This document shows positions 1 through 5,145 of a stretch of 5,145 nucleotides of DNA, one piece after another. Position 1 is the first letter of the stretch. Each line of letters opens with the position of its first letter. The position numbers and the translations under genes were made by a program. Below the pieces are notes generated by a model, which did not search any database, had not been told where the DNA came from, and saw only the letters and a list, made by a program, of their open reading frames with translations. Location of the stretch: assembly GCA_024277285.1 (NCBI GenBank), contig JAJRVM010000023.1, positions 1 to 5,145 on the forward strand. The letters run 5' to 3'. Origin of the DNA: Planctomycetota bacterium (GTDB taxonomy: Bacteria > Planctomycetota > Planctomycetia > Pirellulales > Pirellulaceae).

Positions 1-1
1 C

Positions 2-1741
2 CTACTACTGGCGTTGGGCTGGAACCGAAGTCGCTTACGGCGACTGTTAACGGCCGAAGCGGCTTGCGTCGCCCTTTTTGGAGGCGGTATTGGCATCGTC
101 ATCGGACTGGGCTATGCCGCCTTGATCTTGGCCGCCCTGCAGAGCAAGACCTGGTGGCTGGGAGCCATTTCAACACCGTTCCTCGAGTTCCATTACCGTG
201 TTCAAAGTTTGCTGATTGGCTACGTGGCGGGCGTATCCGTTTCGCTCTTGACGATTTTCTGGAGCGTCACACGCACGCGTCACGTTACGGCGCGCCAGAT
301 GTTGAGTGGCAGCCTGGCCACACCCACTCGGATTCAGACCGCCACGTCGCGATGGCTGCAGAGCGTCCCGTACATACTGGTGATAGGGGCCATTGCTTTG
401 GCAATCGCCGCCACACGATTGAGCGGCCAGGCGCAAGCCGGCGCATTCGTCGGCGCGGGCGCCGCAATTCTGTTTGCCTTGCTGCTGGGGATTTGGCAGG
501 CATTGCGCAATGGCGGTACTCGCCTGGCCCCCGTCACGGGCAACCTGCCAACGTTGCGGTTGGCCGTCCGCAGCGCTGCACGCAATCCAACGCGCAGTAC
601 GTTGACGATCGGATTGATTGCAACGGCCAGCTTCCTGATTGTGGCAATGAGCGCCTTTCAACTCAAACCGACCGATACCGGCACGGGCGGGTTCAGTCTT
701 CGCGGTGAATCGTCACAACCGATCTTCGCCGACCTGAATACGGCCGATGGCCGTGATGAGCTCTTGGCCGATACGACCGATCTGCTAGATGGGTGCCAGG
801 TCTACAGCTTTCGCGTGCGTCCCGGGGACGATGCCAGTTGCGGCAACCTGTACAAGGCCAACCAACCACGCATCCTGGGTGTTCCGGACGCATTTGTCAG
901 GCATTTTGACGATACGTCCATGCCGTCGTTTGAGTTTGCGGCATCGGCCGACCGCTCCGTGGCGCAGGAGGCGAACCCGTGGCATGTTCTGAGCACCACT
1001 ACCACCGCGCCGAGCGAACCGATCCCCGTGGTGATTGACAAGGAAACGGCGATGTACAGCCTGAACCTGTACAAGGGGATCGGCCAGAAGTTCACGTTCA
1101 CTTACGACAATCGGCCCATCGAATTCCGTGTGGTCGGCTTGCTGTCGATTAGCGTGCTGCACGGAAATCTTCTGATCTCGGAAGCCGACTTCCAACGACT
1201 GTTCCCCGACTTGAGCGGCTATCGCTTCACGTTGATTCGCACGCCCGAGGGCCAGGCGCAACAGGTTGCCAAGATGCTGGAGGACAAGCTAAGCGATCAG
1301 GGCTTTGACGCGACATCGACCGAGCGGATCCTTAGCAGCTTGATGGCACTGCAAAACACCTACTTGCGCACGTTCCAAACGCTGGGAGCGTTGGGGCTGT
1401 TGCTAGGCACATTCGGCTTGGCGGCCACGCAATTGCGCAGCATGCTGGAGCGTCGCGGTGAGATGGGACTGCTGCGAGCTGCGGGGTTCCGTCGCCGCCG
1501 TTTAGGGCAAATCGTCTTGTTTGAAAACGTCCTACTGCTGCTAGTTGGGCTTTCGACTGGTGTGCTGGCTGCCCTGCTCGCGGTGTTGCCGCACATGTTT
1601 GGCGGCGGTGCCACTATCCCGTTTGCGGAACTTGCCATCATGCTCGGCATTGTCCTGGCAATCGGCTTGGCCGCCGGCCTCCTGGCAGCGCGAGCAACCT
1701 TGCGTGTACCGGTATTGGCCGCGTTGCGCGAGGAACGGTAA
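2..1741 (+). CDS. FtsX/MacB-type ABC transporter permease, C-terminal part (5'-truncated by window edge)
   Basis: This is an inner-membrane permease subunit of a MacB/LolCE/BceB-type (type VII) ABC exporter, which moves substrates by mechanotransmission rather than through a classical channel. The frame is open to the left edge; residues LLLA precede the first possible start (TTG at 14), so the true start lies upstream and 579 residues are visible. The first ~90 residues are the end of one FtsX domain (GWNRSRLRRLLTAEA, then two helices at about 19-47 and 66-89). Two bridging helices follow (about 121-140 and 146-167), then a second FtsX unit: a helix at about 199-221 after LAVRSAARNPTRST, an extracytoplasmic domain at about 224-450, and three helices at about 456-478, 505-530 and 541-564. 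The motif ERRGEMGLLRAAGFRRRRL between the last helices is the typical FtsX cytoplasmic coupling region. This fits a ten-helix, double-FtsX layout. Two cysteines in the outer domain (visible residues 265 and 280) could form a disulfide. The ATPase partner is not in the window and the substrate is unknown. Confidence 0.93.
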   Translation, partial: LLLALGWNRSRLRRLLTAEAACVALFGGGIGIVIGLGYAALILAALQSKTWWLGAISTPFLEFHYRVQSLLIGYVAGVSVSLLTIFWSVTRTRHVTARQMLSGSLATPTRIQTATSRWLQSVPYILVIGAIALAIAATRLSGQAQAGAFVGAGAAILFALLLGIWQALRNGGTRLAPVTGNLPTLRLAVRSAARNPTRSTLTIGLIATASFLIVAMSAFQLKPTDTGTGGFSLRGESSQPIFADLNTADGRDELLADTTDLLDGCQVYSFRVRPGDDASCGNLYKANQPRILGVPDAFVRHFDDTSMPSFEFAASADRSVAQEANPWHVLSTTTTAPSEPIPVVIDKETAMYSLNLYKGIGQKFTFTYDNRPIEFRVVGLLSISVLHGNLLISEADFQRLFPDLSGYRFTLIRTPEGQAQQVAKMLEDKLSDQGFDATSTERILSSLMALQNTYLRTFQTLGALGLLLGTFGLAATQLRSMLERRGEMGLLRAAGFRRRRLGQIVLFENVLLLLVGLSTGVLAALLAVLPHMFGGGATIPFAELAIMLGIVLAIGLAAGLLAARATLRVPVLAALREER

Positions 1742-1784
1742 GCGCGCCGGATCACACTCGCAACTCATATGAGCCCTGGCGCGC
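1742..1784 (+). terminator. GC-rich inverted repeat after the permease stop codon, possible terminator
   Basis: Immediately after the TAA, GCGCGCC (1742-1748) is complementary to GGCGCGC (1778-1784). The stem extends through one G-T wobble and one more G-C pair, giving about 9 pairs around a 25-base loop. Inside the loop is a perfect 10-base palindrome, CTCATATGAG (1764-1773), which could form its own small hairpin or an operator-like site. No T-run follows, so this is not a standard intrinsic terminator. The position right behind a stop codon is the main reason to suspect a role in transcript ending or 3'-end stability. Confidence 0.25.
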
Positions 1785-1889
1785 CGCCATGCCAAGCAAC
1801 TCTGGCCCGGAGGGGCGATTTCGCTGCAAGCTTTCTTCCAGCGCGACATGATGCTGCTGGCACTTCAGCTGCGCCCTTGGCGGGCCCAG

Positions 1890-1921
1890 CTACGAACAAT
1901 CAGACTACGAACAATCAGACT
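1890..1921. repeat. 15-base tandem duplication
   Basis: The unit CTACGAACAATCAGA occurs twice back to back (1890-1904 and 1905-1919), and the next two bases, CT, begin a third copy. The two copies are identical, which suggests recent or recurrent slippage. The AT-richer unit contrasts with the GC-rich sequence on either side. It lies about 50 bases upstream of the predicted promoter of the deacetylase gene. Whether it occurs elsewhere in the genome cannot be told from here. Confidence 0.85.
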
Positions 1922-1973
1922 GTCTGGCCCTTCGGGCTGGGTGCAGTTGGCAAGTCGTGCCGCACTGCAGGGG

Positions 1974-2001
1974 TTGCGAGTCCGGTCGTCCATACGATAA
2001 T
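1974..2001 (+). promoter_or_regulatory. Candidate sigma70-like promoter for the deacetylase cluster
   Basis: TTGCGA (1974-1979, four of six matches to the -35 consensus) is followed after 16 bases by GATAAT (1996-2001, five of six matches to the -10 consensus). A transcript starting about seven bases later would have a leader of roughly 63 bases before the ATG at 2071. The region around the -10 is the most AT-rich part of this gap. Planctomycete promoter consensus is not firmly known to me, so this rests on the general bacterial pattern. Confidence 0.4.
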
Positions 2002-2070
2002 AACGGTGGCTCCCAGCGAAGAGTCGAACTGCCTTGAAAGATCGTGGCCTGCAATCGGACACTCACCATC

Positions 2071-2865
2071 ATGACGCAAGTTGCTTTTGCCGTTGCTGCT
2101 CACCCAGACGATATCGAGTTCTTAATGTCGGGAACGCTCATGTTGCTGGGCGAAGCCGGTTTTGAGCTCCACTACATGAACATCTCCAACGGTTCGCTCG
2201 GCACCACGCAATACGACACAACGACGATCGTCGAGATGCGACGGCAGGAGGCGCTGGCGGCGGCGGCAAGCATCAACGCTGTGTATCACCAGAGTATCTG
2301 TGCGGACCTGGATATCTTTTACGACCGCCCCACGCTGGCACAACTTGCGTCTGTCATGCGTGACGTGGAGCCCGACATCGTGCTGACCCATGCGCCGGTC
2401 GACTATATGGAAGACCACACCAACACGTGTCGACTGGCGGTAACCGCTGCGTTTGCCCGGGGAATGCCCAACTTTCCGGTCACGCCCCCGCAAGCGCCGG
2501 TGACGAAGCAAGTGACCGTCTACCACGCGCAGCCCTATTCTCATTACGATCCTCTGCGGCAATTGGTCATCCCGGACTTTTTTGTCGATGTGACCGATCG
2601 TGTGGAGCAGAAGGTAGCGATGCTTGCCAAGCATGCCAGCCAGAAACAGTGGTTGGACGAGAGCCAGGGACTCGATTCCTATCTGCAAGCATTGCGGGAC
2701 CTGGATGCCGCCGCCGGGCGTTTATCCGGACGATATGACTATGCCGAGGGCTGGCGGCGCCATCTGCATCTCGGCTTCTGCAGCCAGGATAGCGACCCGC
2801 TTCGCGAAGCACTCGCCGACCGAATCTCTGACGCGGACGACGGCCTCCAAGGACGGACACCATGA
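2071..2865 (+). CDS. PIG-L/LmbE family zinc-dependent deacetylase
   Basis: The 264-residue protein belongs to the GlcNAc-PI de-N-acetylase (LmbE-like) superfamily, cytoplasmic metal-dependent hydrolases that remove acyl groups from N-acetylglucosaminyl or related substrates. The N-terminus carries the AHPDD signature (residues 10-14, in a strand-loop context AVAAHPDDIEF). The second conserved motif is DYMEDHTNT (111-119). By family analogy H11, D14 and H116 would bind zinc and D13 would be the general base. The C-terminal part has HASQKQWLDESQGLDSYL (188-205), which I recall from related planctomycete LmbE proteins. There is no signal peptide. The ATG at 2071 is preferred over an in-frame GTG at 2044 because the conserved strand begins right after it; only a weak CGGA precedes it. 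The stop overlaps the next start (ATGA), implying co-translation. The substrate is unknown; bacillithiol- or mycothiol-type and glycolipid deacetylases are relatives, but nothing here selects one. Confidence 0.93.
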   Translation: MTQVAFAVAAHPDDIEFLMSGTLMLLGEAGFELHYMNISNGSLGTTQYDTTTIVEMRRQEALAAAASINAVYHQSICADLDIFYDRPTLAQLASVMRDVEPDIVLTHAPVDYMEDHTNTCRLAVTAAFARGMPNFPVTPPQAPVTKQVTVYHAQPYSHYDPLRQLVIPDFFVDVTDRVEQKVAMLAKHASQKQWLDESQGLDSYLQALRDLDAAAGRLSGRYDYAEGWRRHLHLGFCSQDSDPLREALADRISDADDGLQGRTP

Positions 2866-3257
2866 ACAGCGATGCCGAAGTCGTCACCCAGTTCCGCGAA
2901 GCGATTGCTGACTGCAAGAGTCTCTATATCCGTGCGGCCCGCGCCAGCTTGGAAGATTGTCCCGATGCAGACGCCGCAACGCAACGCAACATGATCCGCC
3001 GCATGGTCGATTTGCACAAGGGACTGTTGATCAAGATCTACGCCACGGTGGCGACCGCCGACTCGCGTTGGAGTCGCAAAAACACATCCTGGTCTTTTGT
3101 CAAACCACTGCCCCTGGCAATCACGAATGACGAAGGTGCCGATTCACCTTCAGAGCACTGCAAGAATGGCTCAGGATGTGCTACACTCGCCACCTCAGGG
3201 CGATTGACGGCTGGCGTGGCGGTGCACGAGTCCAGACCCATGTTGAAAGATCATTGA
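2862..3257 (+). CDS. Short hypothetical protein, probably a truncated remnant with a non-native tail
   Basis: The ATG at 2862 overlaps the deacetylase stop as ATGA, and AAGGA (2849-2853) sits 8 bases upstream as a good Shine-Dalgarno site, so translation of the N-terminus is credible. The predicted product has 131 residues. Residues 1-73 look like a real folded helical domain: an amphipathic start (VVTQFREAIADCKSLYIRAAR) and a second helix (MIRRMVDLHKGLLIKIYATVATADSRWS). From memory, the pattern DLHKGLLIKI...ADxRWS resembles the start of longer planctomycete proteins in which a TerB-like region and sometimes an AAA ATPase follow; that similarity was not checked. After about residue 73 (near 3080, at a run of five A) the sequence becomes low in helix propensity and rich in Ser, Gly, Thr and Cys, with no family pattern. 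The DNA from about 3080 to 3257 therefore looks intergenic. The gene may be a decayed fragment or a short lineage-specific protein. Confidence 0.5.
   Translation: MNSDAEVVTQFREAIADCKSLYIRAARASLEDCPDADAATQRNMIRRMVDLHKGLLIKIYATVATADSRWSRKNTSWSFVKPLPLAITNDEGADSPSEHCKNGSGCATLATSGRLTAGVAVHESRPMLKDH
3159..3187 (+). promoter_or_regulatory. Candidate extended -10 promoter upstream of the DMT-like gene
   Basis: TGCTACACT (3179-3187) fits an extended -10 element, TGnTAnAnT-like, with TACACT as the hexamer. The matching -35 region (CTGCAA or TGCAAG around 3158-3164) is poor, as is usual for extended -10 promoters. A start about seven bases on would give a leader of roughly 66 bases before the ATG at 3260. 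Its position inside the doubtful tail of the preceding ORF supports the idea that this stretch is really intergenic. Confidence 0.28.
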
Positions 3258-3259
3258 CT

Positions 3260-3814
3260 ATGAAAAGTATCCTGCTGATCGCAGCCGGTATCACATTGAC
3301 GGTTGCGTGCTGGGGCGTGTATGGCCCGGTGCTCCACAAGGGCCAGGAACATCTGGGAGGCAATCGGCTCAAACCATTGATTTGCGTGGGTGCCGCGTAT
3401 TTGATCGTGGCGATCATTGTGCCGATCGGAATCTTACTTGCGCAAGGTGAGCTGAGTGGCGGCTGGTCGACCGACGGAATTCGTTGGAGCATGCTCGCGG
3501 GCTGTGCGGGTGCCTTGGGTGCCATGGGCATCATTCTGGCTCTGACATCGGGAGGAAAAACGATCTACGTCATGCCACTCGTTTTCGGCGTGGCGCCGGT
3601 CGTCAATACGTTCCTGTCGATGTACTGGAGCAAGTCGTGGAAAACGGGTGTCAGCCCGATATTCTATGTTGGCTTGGCCCTGGTCATCATCGGCGCAGCC
3701 ACGGTGCTGATTTATGCCCCCAGGCCCTCGCGCGCCGCCAAGCCTGCCCACGCTGCCAACGGGCAGGAAGATGGTATCGCCACGCCCACACCTTCTTCAG
3801 GACCGAACCACTAA
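3260..3814 (+). CDS. Small EamA/DMT-like membrane protein with five predicted helices
   Basis: The 184-residue protein is an integral inner-membrane protein with helices at about 3-22, 39-61, 75-96, 100-121 and 132-152, followed by a charged, Ala/Pro-rich cytoplasmic or periplasmic tail of about 30 residues. Short motifs fit half-size drug/metabolite (EamA-like) transporters: CWGVYGPVLHKG in the first helix and loop, a Gly/Ala-rich third helix (GCAGALGAMGIILAL) and APVVNTFLSMYWSKSWK at the fourth helix. Full EamA proteins have ten helices in two repeats, so this would have to act as a dimer, as small multidrug resistance proteins do. The ATG at 3260 is chosen because hydrophobic sequence begins at once; an upstream in-frame ATG (3176) adds a polar, unlike extension. 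Only a purine stretch (GAAAGA, 3245-3250) serves as a ribosome site. It starts 2 bases after the preceding ORF stops. Cargo is unknown. Confidence 0.82.
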   Translation: MKSILLIAAGITLTVACWGVYGPVLHKGQEHLGGNRLKPLICVGAAYLIVAIIVPIGILLAQGELSGGWSTDGIRWSMLAGCAGALGAMGIILALTSGGKTIYVMPLVFGVAPVVNTFLSMYWSKSWKTGVSPIFYVGLALVIIGAATVLIYAPRPSRAAKPAHAANGQEDGIATPTPSSGPNH

Positions 3815-3876
3815 CGAAAAACCCGTTTACCGCCACGCAGACGTGGACTCCTCCCACTCCTCACCACGCTCCGAAC

Positions 3877-4563
3877 ATGCGTATCGCCGAGATTTATCAA
3901 TCGATTCAAGGTGAAGGATTCCTGACGGGAACCGACAGTGTGTTTGTGCGCACAAGTGGCTGCAACCTGCGCTGCTGGTTTTGCGACACGCCCCACGCAT
4001 CGTTCGCGCCACAGGGTGACGACATGTCAGTGCATGACATCGTGCGTCGCGTGTGCAAATACGACACGGAGCATGTCGTTCTGACCGGCGGTGAACCGAT
4101 GCTCTGGGCCGAGCTGTTGCCGTTGACGAAACAGTTGCAGGCGTGTGGCCTCCACATTACGGTGGAAACCGCCGGTACGCTCTACTTGCCCCTGCAGTGC
4201 GACTTGATGTCGATCAGCCCCAAAAATTCAAACTCGACACCGCGCGACAAGAAATGGCTGCGCTGGCAGCATCGCCACGAACGCACGCGTTGGGCACCCG
4301 AAGTCATCCGACGACTGATCGATCAGTATGCCTATCAGATCAAGTTTGTGGTAGACAACCCGAGCGATCTCGACGAAGTCGAGTCGTACCTTCAGCAGTT
4401 CCCCGAAATCGATATCACCTCGGTAATGCTCATGCCTCAGGGGACCACGCAAGATGCACTGGCCGCAACCCAGGCCTGGCTCGAACCGATCTGCCAACAG
4501 CGTGGCTTACGGTTCTGCCCGCGCAAGCAGGTCGAATGGTTTGGGCTGGTCCCGGGGACTTGA
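3877..4563 (+). CDS. queE: 7-carboxy-7-deazaguanine synthase (radical SAM enzyme QueE)
   Basis: QueE converts 6-carboxy-5,6,7,8-tetrahydropterin to 7-carboxy-7-deazaguanine, the ring-contraction step of queuosine precursor synthesis, using S-adenosylmethionine, a 4Fe-4S cluster and Mg2+. The 228-residue length is normal. The N-terminus MRIAEIYQSIQGEG is diagnostic, with the Q-G-E-G substrate-binding segment at 11-14. The radical SAM motif is C29-x3-C33-x2-C36 (CNLRCWFC), followed by D37-T38. LTGGEP (69-74) is the SAM-amino-group-binding motif, SISPKNSNSTP (112-122) and MPQG (186-189) are further family landmarks. The frame stays open far upstream (to 3484) through the preceding gene, but the ATG at 3877 matches the family start exactly; no Shine-Dalgarno site is visible. 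The C-terminus reads FGLVPGT where I expect something like FGNTRGT, a slight divergence. It lies 62 bases after the transporter gene and 89 before queF. Confidence 0.97.
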   Translation: MRIAEIYQSIQGEGFLTGTDSVFVRTSGCNLRCWFCDTPHASFAPQGDDMSVHDIVRRVCKYDTEHVVLTGGEPMLWAELLPLTKQLQACGLHITVETAGTLYLPLQCDLMSISPKNSNSTPRDKKWLRWQHRHERTRWAPEVIRRLIDQYAYQIKFVVDNPSDLDEVESYLQQFPEIDITSVMLMPQGTTQDALAATQAWLEPICQQRGLRFCPRKQVEWFGLVPGT

Positions 4564-4619
4564 CGGGGAGAGGGGGGGGGGAGATAGGGCGGGAGGGAGA
4601 GAGGGAGAGATGAGGAGCA
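4564..4619 (+). repeat. G/A-rich low-complexity tract with ten-G run, possible G-quadruplex
   Basis: Directly after the queE stop, positions 4565-4610 are almost pure purine on the coding strand, with only T4585 and C4590 breaking the run. G-runs occur at 4565-4568, 4572-4581 (ten G), 4587-4589, 4591-4593, 4595-4597 and 4603-4605, with loops of one to five bases for the first five. This meets the usual G3+ N1-7 pattern for an intramolecular G-quadruplex in DNA or in the queE-queF transcript. The tract differs sharply in composition from its neighbours and lacks any coding sense. A purine-rich mirror-like tract could also form triplex DNA. Homopolymer length may be unstable or miscalled. Confidence 0.8.
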
Positions 4620-4652
4620 GTTTAGCACTTTGACGACGGGAGTTATCGTTCC

Positions 4653-5012
4653 ATGAGTGACTCGTTTCGCGACATGCTGGAAACCTTCGAGAATCAGTTT
4701 CCGGAGCGCAACTACAAGATCGAAATCATTTGCCCCGAATTCACCTCGGTCTGCCCCAAGACGGGGCAACCGGATTTCGGTGAACTGACGATCACTTACA
4801 CACCCGATCAACTCTGTGTGGAGCTGAAGAGCTTGAAGCTGTACCTCCAGCAATTCCGCAACGAAGGGATCTTCTACGAACATGTGACCAACCGCATTTT
4901 GGACGATTTGGTTGCCGCACTTGAGCCGCGACGCATCACGCTAGTCGCCGCGTTCACTCCGCGTGGCGGCATCCGCACCAACGTAACCGCCCGCTATCGC
5001 AAACACGCTTAA
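4653..5012 (+). CDS. queF: NADPH-dependent 7-cyano-7-deazaguanine reductase (preQ0 reductase QueF, unimodular type)
   Basis: QueF reduces the nitrile of preQ0 to the amine of preQ1 with two NADPH, the last free-base step before insertion into tRNA by Tgt. The 119-residue protein is a complete unimodular (YkvM-like, T-fold) Que[18 protein letters not shown] (26-42) holds the catalytic nucleophile C34 and the acid D41. The QueF motif ELKSLKLY (57-64) binds NADPH, and [13 protein letters not shown] (68-80) supplies the substrate-binding E76. At the position before that Glu there is Tyr (Y75), where the Bacillus enzyme has His; I recall this as an accepted variant in other phyla. The ATG at 4653 fits the family start ([14 protein letters not shown]), with GGGAG (4638-4642) ten bases upstream as a moderately spaced ribosome site. 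It follows queE in the same direction and was probably co-transcribed, subject to the G-rich tract between them. No clear terminator follows. Confidence 0.97.
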   Translation: MSDSFRDMLETFENQFPERNYKIEIICPEFTSVCPKTGQPDFGELTITYTPDQLCVELKSLKLYLQQFRNEGIFYEHVTNRILDDLVAALEPRRITLVAAFTPRGGIRTNVTARYRKHA

Positions 5013-5014
5013 CC

Positions 5015-5145
5015 GCAAGCCCAAAGCCGCGACGCAGTAAACAGGCGTTTGCCATTCGTTAACGGTTCGAATCAACTTACGCTTCGCCCCACACCCCACA
5101 CAGCGGCGCCGGGCTGCGCGCTGCACAGTTGAGTGCAAGCCCAAA
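5015..5145. repeat. 11-base direct repeats bracketing the non-coding end of the window
   Basis: GCAAGCCCAAA occurs at 5015-5025, just after the queF stop, and again at 5135-5145, ending at the last base of the window, so the second copy may run on. The start-to-start distance is 120 bases. Between them are two small palindromes, CGTTAACG (5057-5064) and TTCGAA (5066-5071), and a weak GC-rich stem CAGCG/CGCTG (5101-5105 with 5119-5123) without a T-run. No gene or convincing terminator is seen. From memory, CGCAAGCCC-like strings are frequent after genes in Rhodopirellula-type genomes, so this may be a dispersed intergenic element. Confidence 0.5.

Larger units (their letters stand above)
1742..2070. 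other. Non-coding gap between permease and deacetylase genes
   Basis: These 329 bases hold no gene I can support. Both strands have short open frames (1769-2074 on +, 1865-2062 on -), but the translations are proline-, arginine- and serine-rich, of low complexity, and resemble no family. One of them simply reads through the tandem repeat as NNQTTNNQT. What can be seen is an inverted repeat at the left end, a GC-rich stretch at about 1800-1890, a 15-base tandem duplication at 1890-1921 and a promoter-like pair at 1974-2001. It separates the permease transcription unit from the downstream cluster. Confidence 0.6.

Noticed and set aside
170..661. Open frames on the minus strand inside the permease gene
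   Set aside because: They are shadows of a strongly coding + frame, with Arg/Gln/Ala-rich composition and no domain pattern.
1769..2074. A 101-codon open frame in the gap before the deacetylase gene
   Set aside because: The translation is low-complexity, reads through the tandem repeat, contains no recognisable motif and overlaps the better-supported promoter and deacetylase start.
3097..3125. TTGTCA (3097-3102) as a -35 box for the transporter gene
   Set aside because: It matches the -35 consensus well, but no acceptable -10 hexamer lies 16-18 bases downstream.
3833..3846. Small hairpin CCACG-CAGA-CGTGG in the spacer before queE, considered as an attenuator or preQ1 riboswitch part
   Set aside because: It is only a 5-pair stem with no T-run, and no pseudoknot-like A-rich tail or preQ1 aptamer pattern surrounds it.
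3484..3876. Long in-frame upstream extension of queE through the transporter gene
   Set aside because: The extension overlaps a convincing membrane protein in another frame, has no family resemblance, and the QueE family start matches the ATG at 3877 exactly.
4630..4658. TTGACG (4630-4635) as a -35 box for queF
   Set aside because: The correctly spaced -10 position would fall on the queF start codon and reads ATGAGT, which does not resemble a -10 hexamer.
5101..5123. GC-rich stem near the right edge as a terminator for queF
   Set aside because: Only five pairs form around a 13-base loop, and no T-run follows on the + strand.
4941..5144. Minus-strand open frame at the right end, overlapping queF
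   Set aside because: It overlaps the conserved queF C-terminus, has Arg/Ala-rich composition and shows no family pattern.

Overview
The window reads as an ordinary stretch of a bacterial chromosome, most likely from a planctomycete (Pirellulales-type). This is judged from recalled protein family resemblance, moderately GC-rich DNA, mostly weak or absent Shine-Dalgarno sequences, and loosely packed co-directional genes. No tool or database was used, so the taxonomic call is inference. All six supported genes lie on the + strand.

Layout: (1) Positions 2-1741 hold the C-terminal part of a large FtsX/MacB-type ABC transporter permease whose start lies upstream of the window. (2) Positions 1742-2070 are a 329-base gap with a GC-rich inverted repeat just after the permease stop, a 15-base tandem duplication and a plausible sigma70-like promoter. 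(3) Positions 2071-3814 hold a tight three-gene cluster: a PIG-L/LmbE-type zinc deacetylase, a short orphan ORF coupled to it by an ATGA overlap, and a small five-helix EamA/DMT-like membrane protein starting 2 bases after the orphan's stop. (4) Positions 3877-5012 hold two queuosine-pathway genes, queE and queF, separated by a G/A-rich low-complexity tract with a run of ten G. (5) The last 133 bases are non-coding and are bracketed by an 11-base direct repeat.

Functionally, queE (7-carboxy-7-deazaguanine synthase) and queF (preQ0 reductase) catalyse non-adjacent steps of preQ1 synthesis. The intervening QueC step and the preceding QueD step are not encoded here. The permease would work with an ATPase and perhaps a membrane-fusion protein encoded outside the window. 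The deacetylase, orphan and DMT-like protein look co-transcribed, but nothing in the sequence ties them to a named pathway. The orphan looks like a truncated remnant: its first ~73 residues resemble a folded helical domain and the rest does not.

I found no convincing new multi-gene system. The observations most worth a second look are the truncated orphan, the G-rich tract between queE and queF, and the five-helix half-size transporter.
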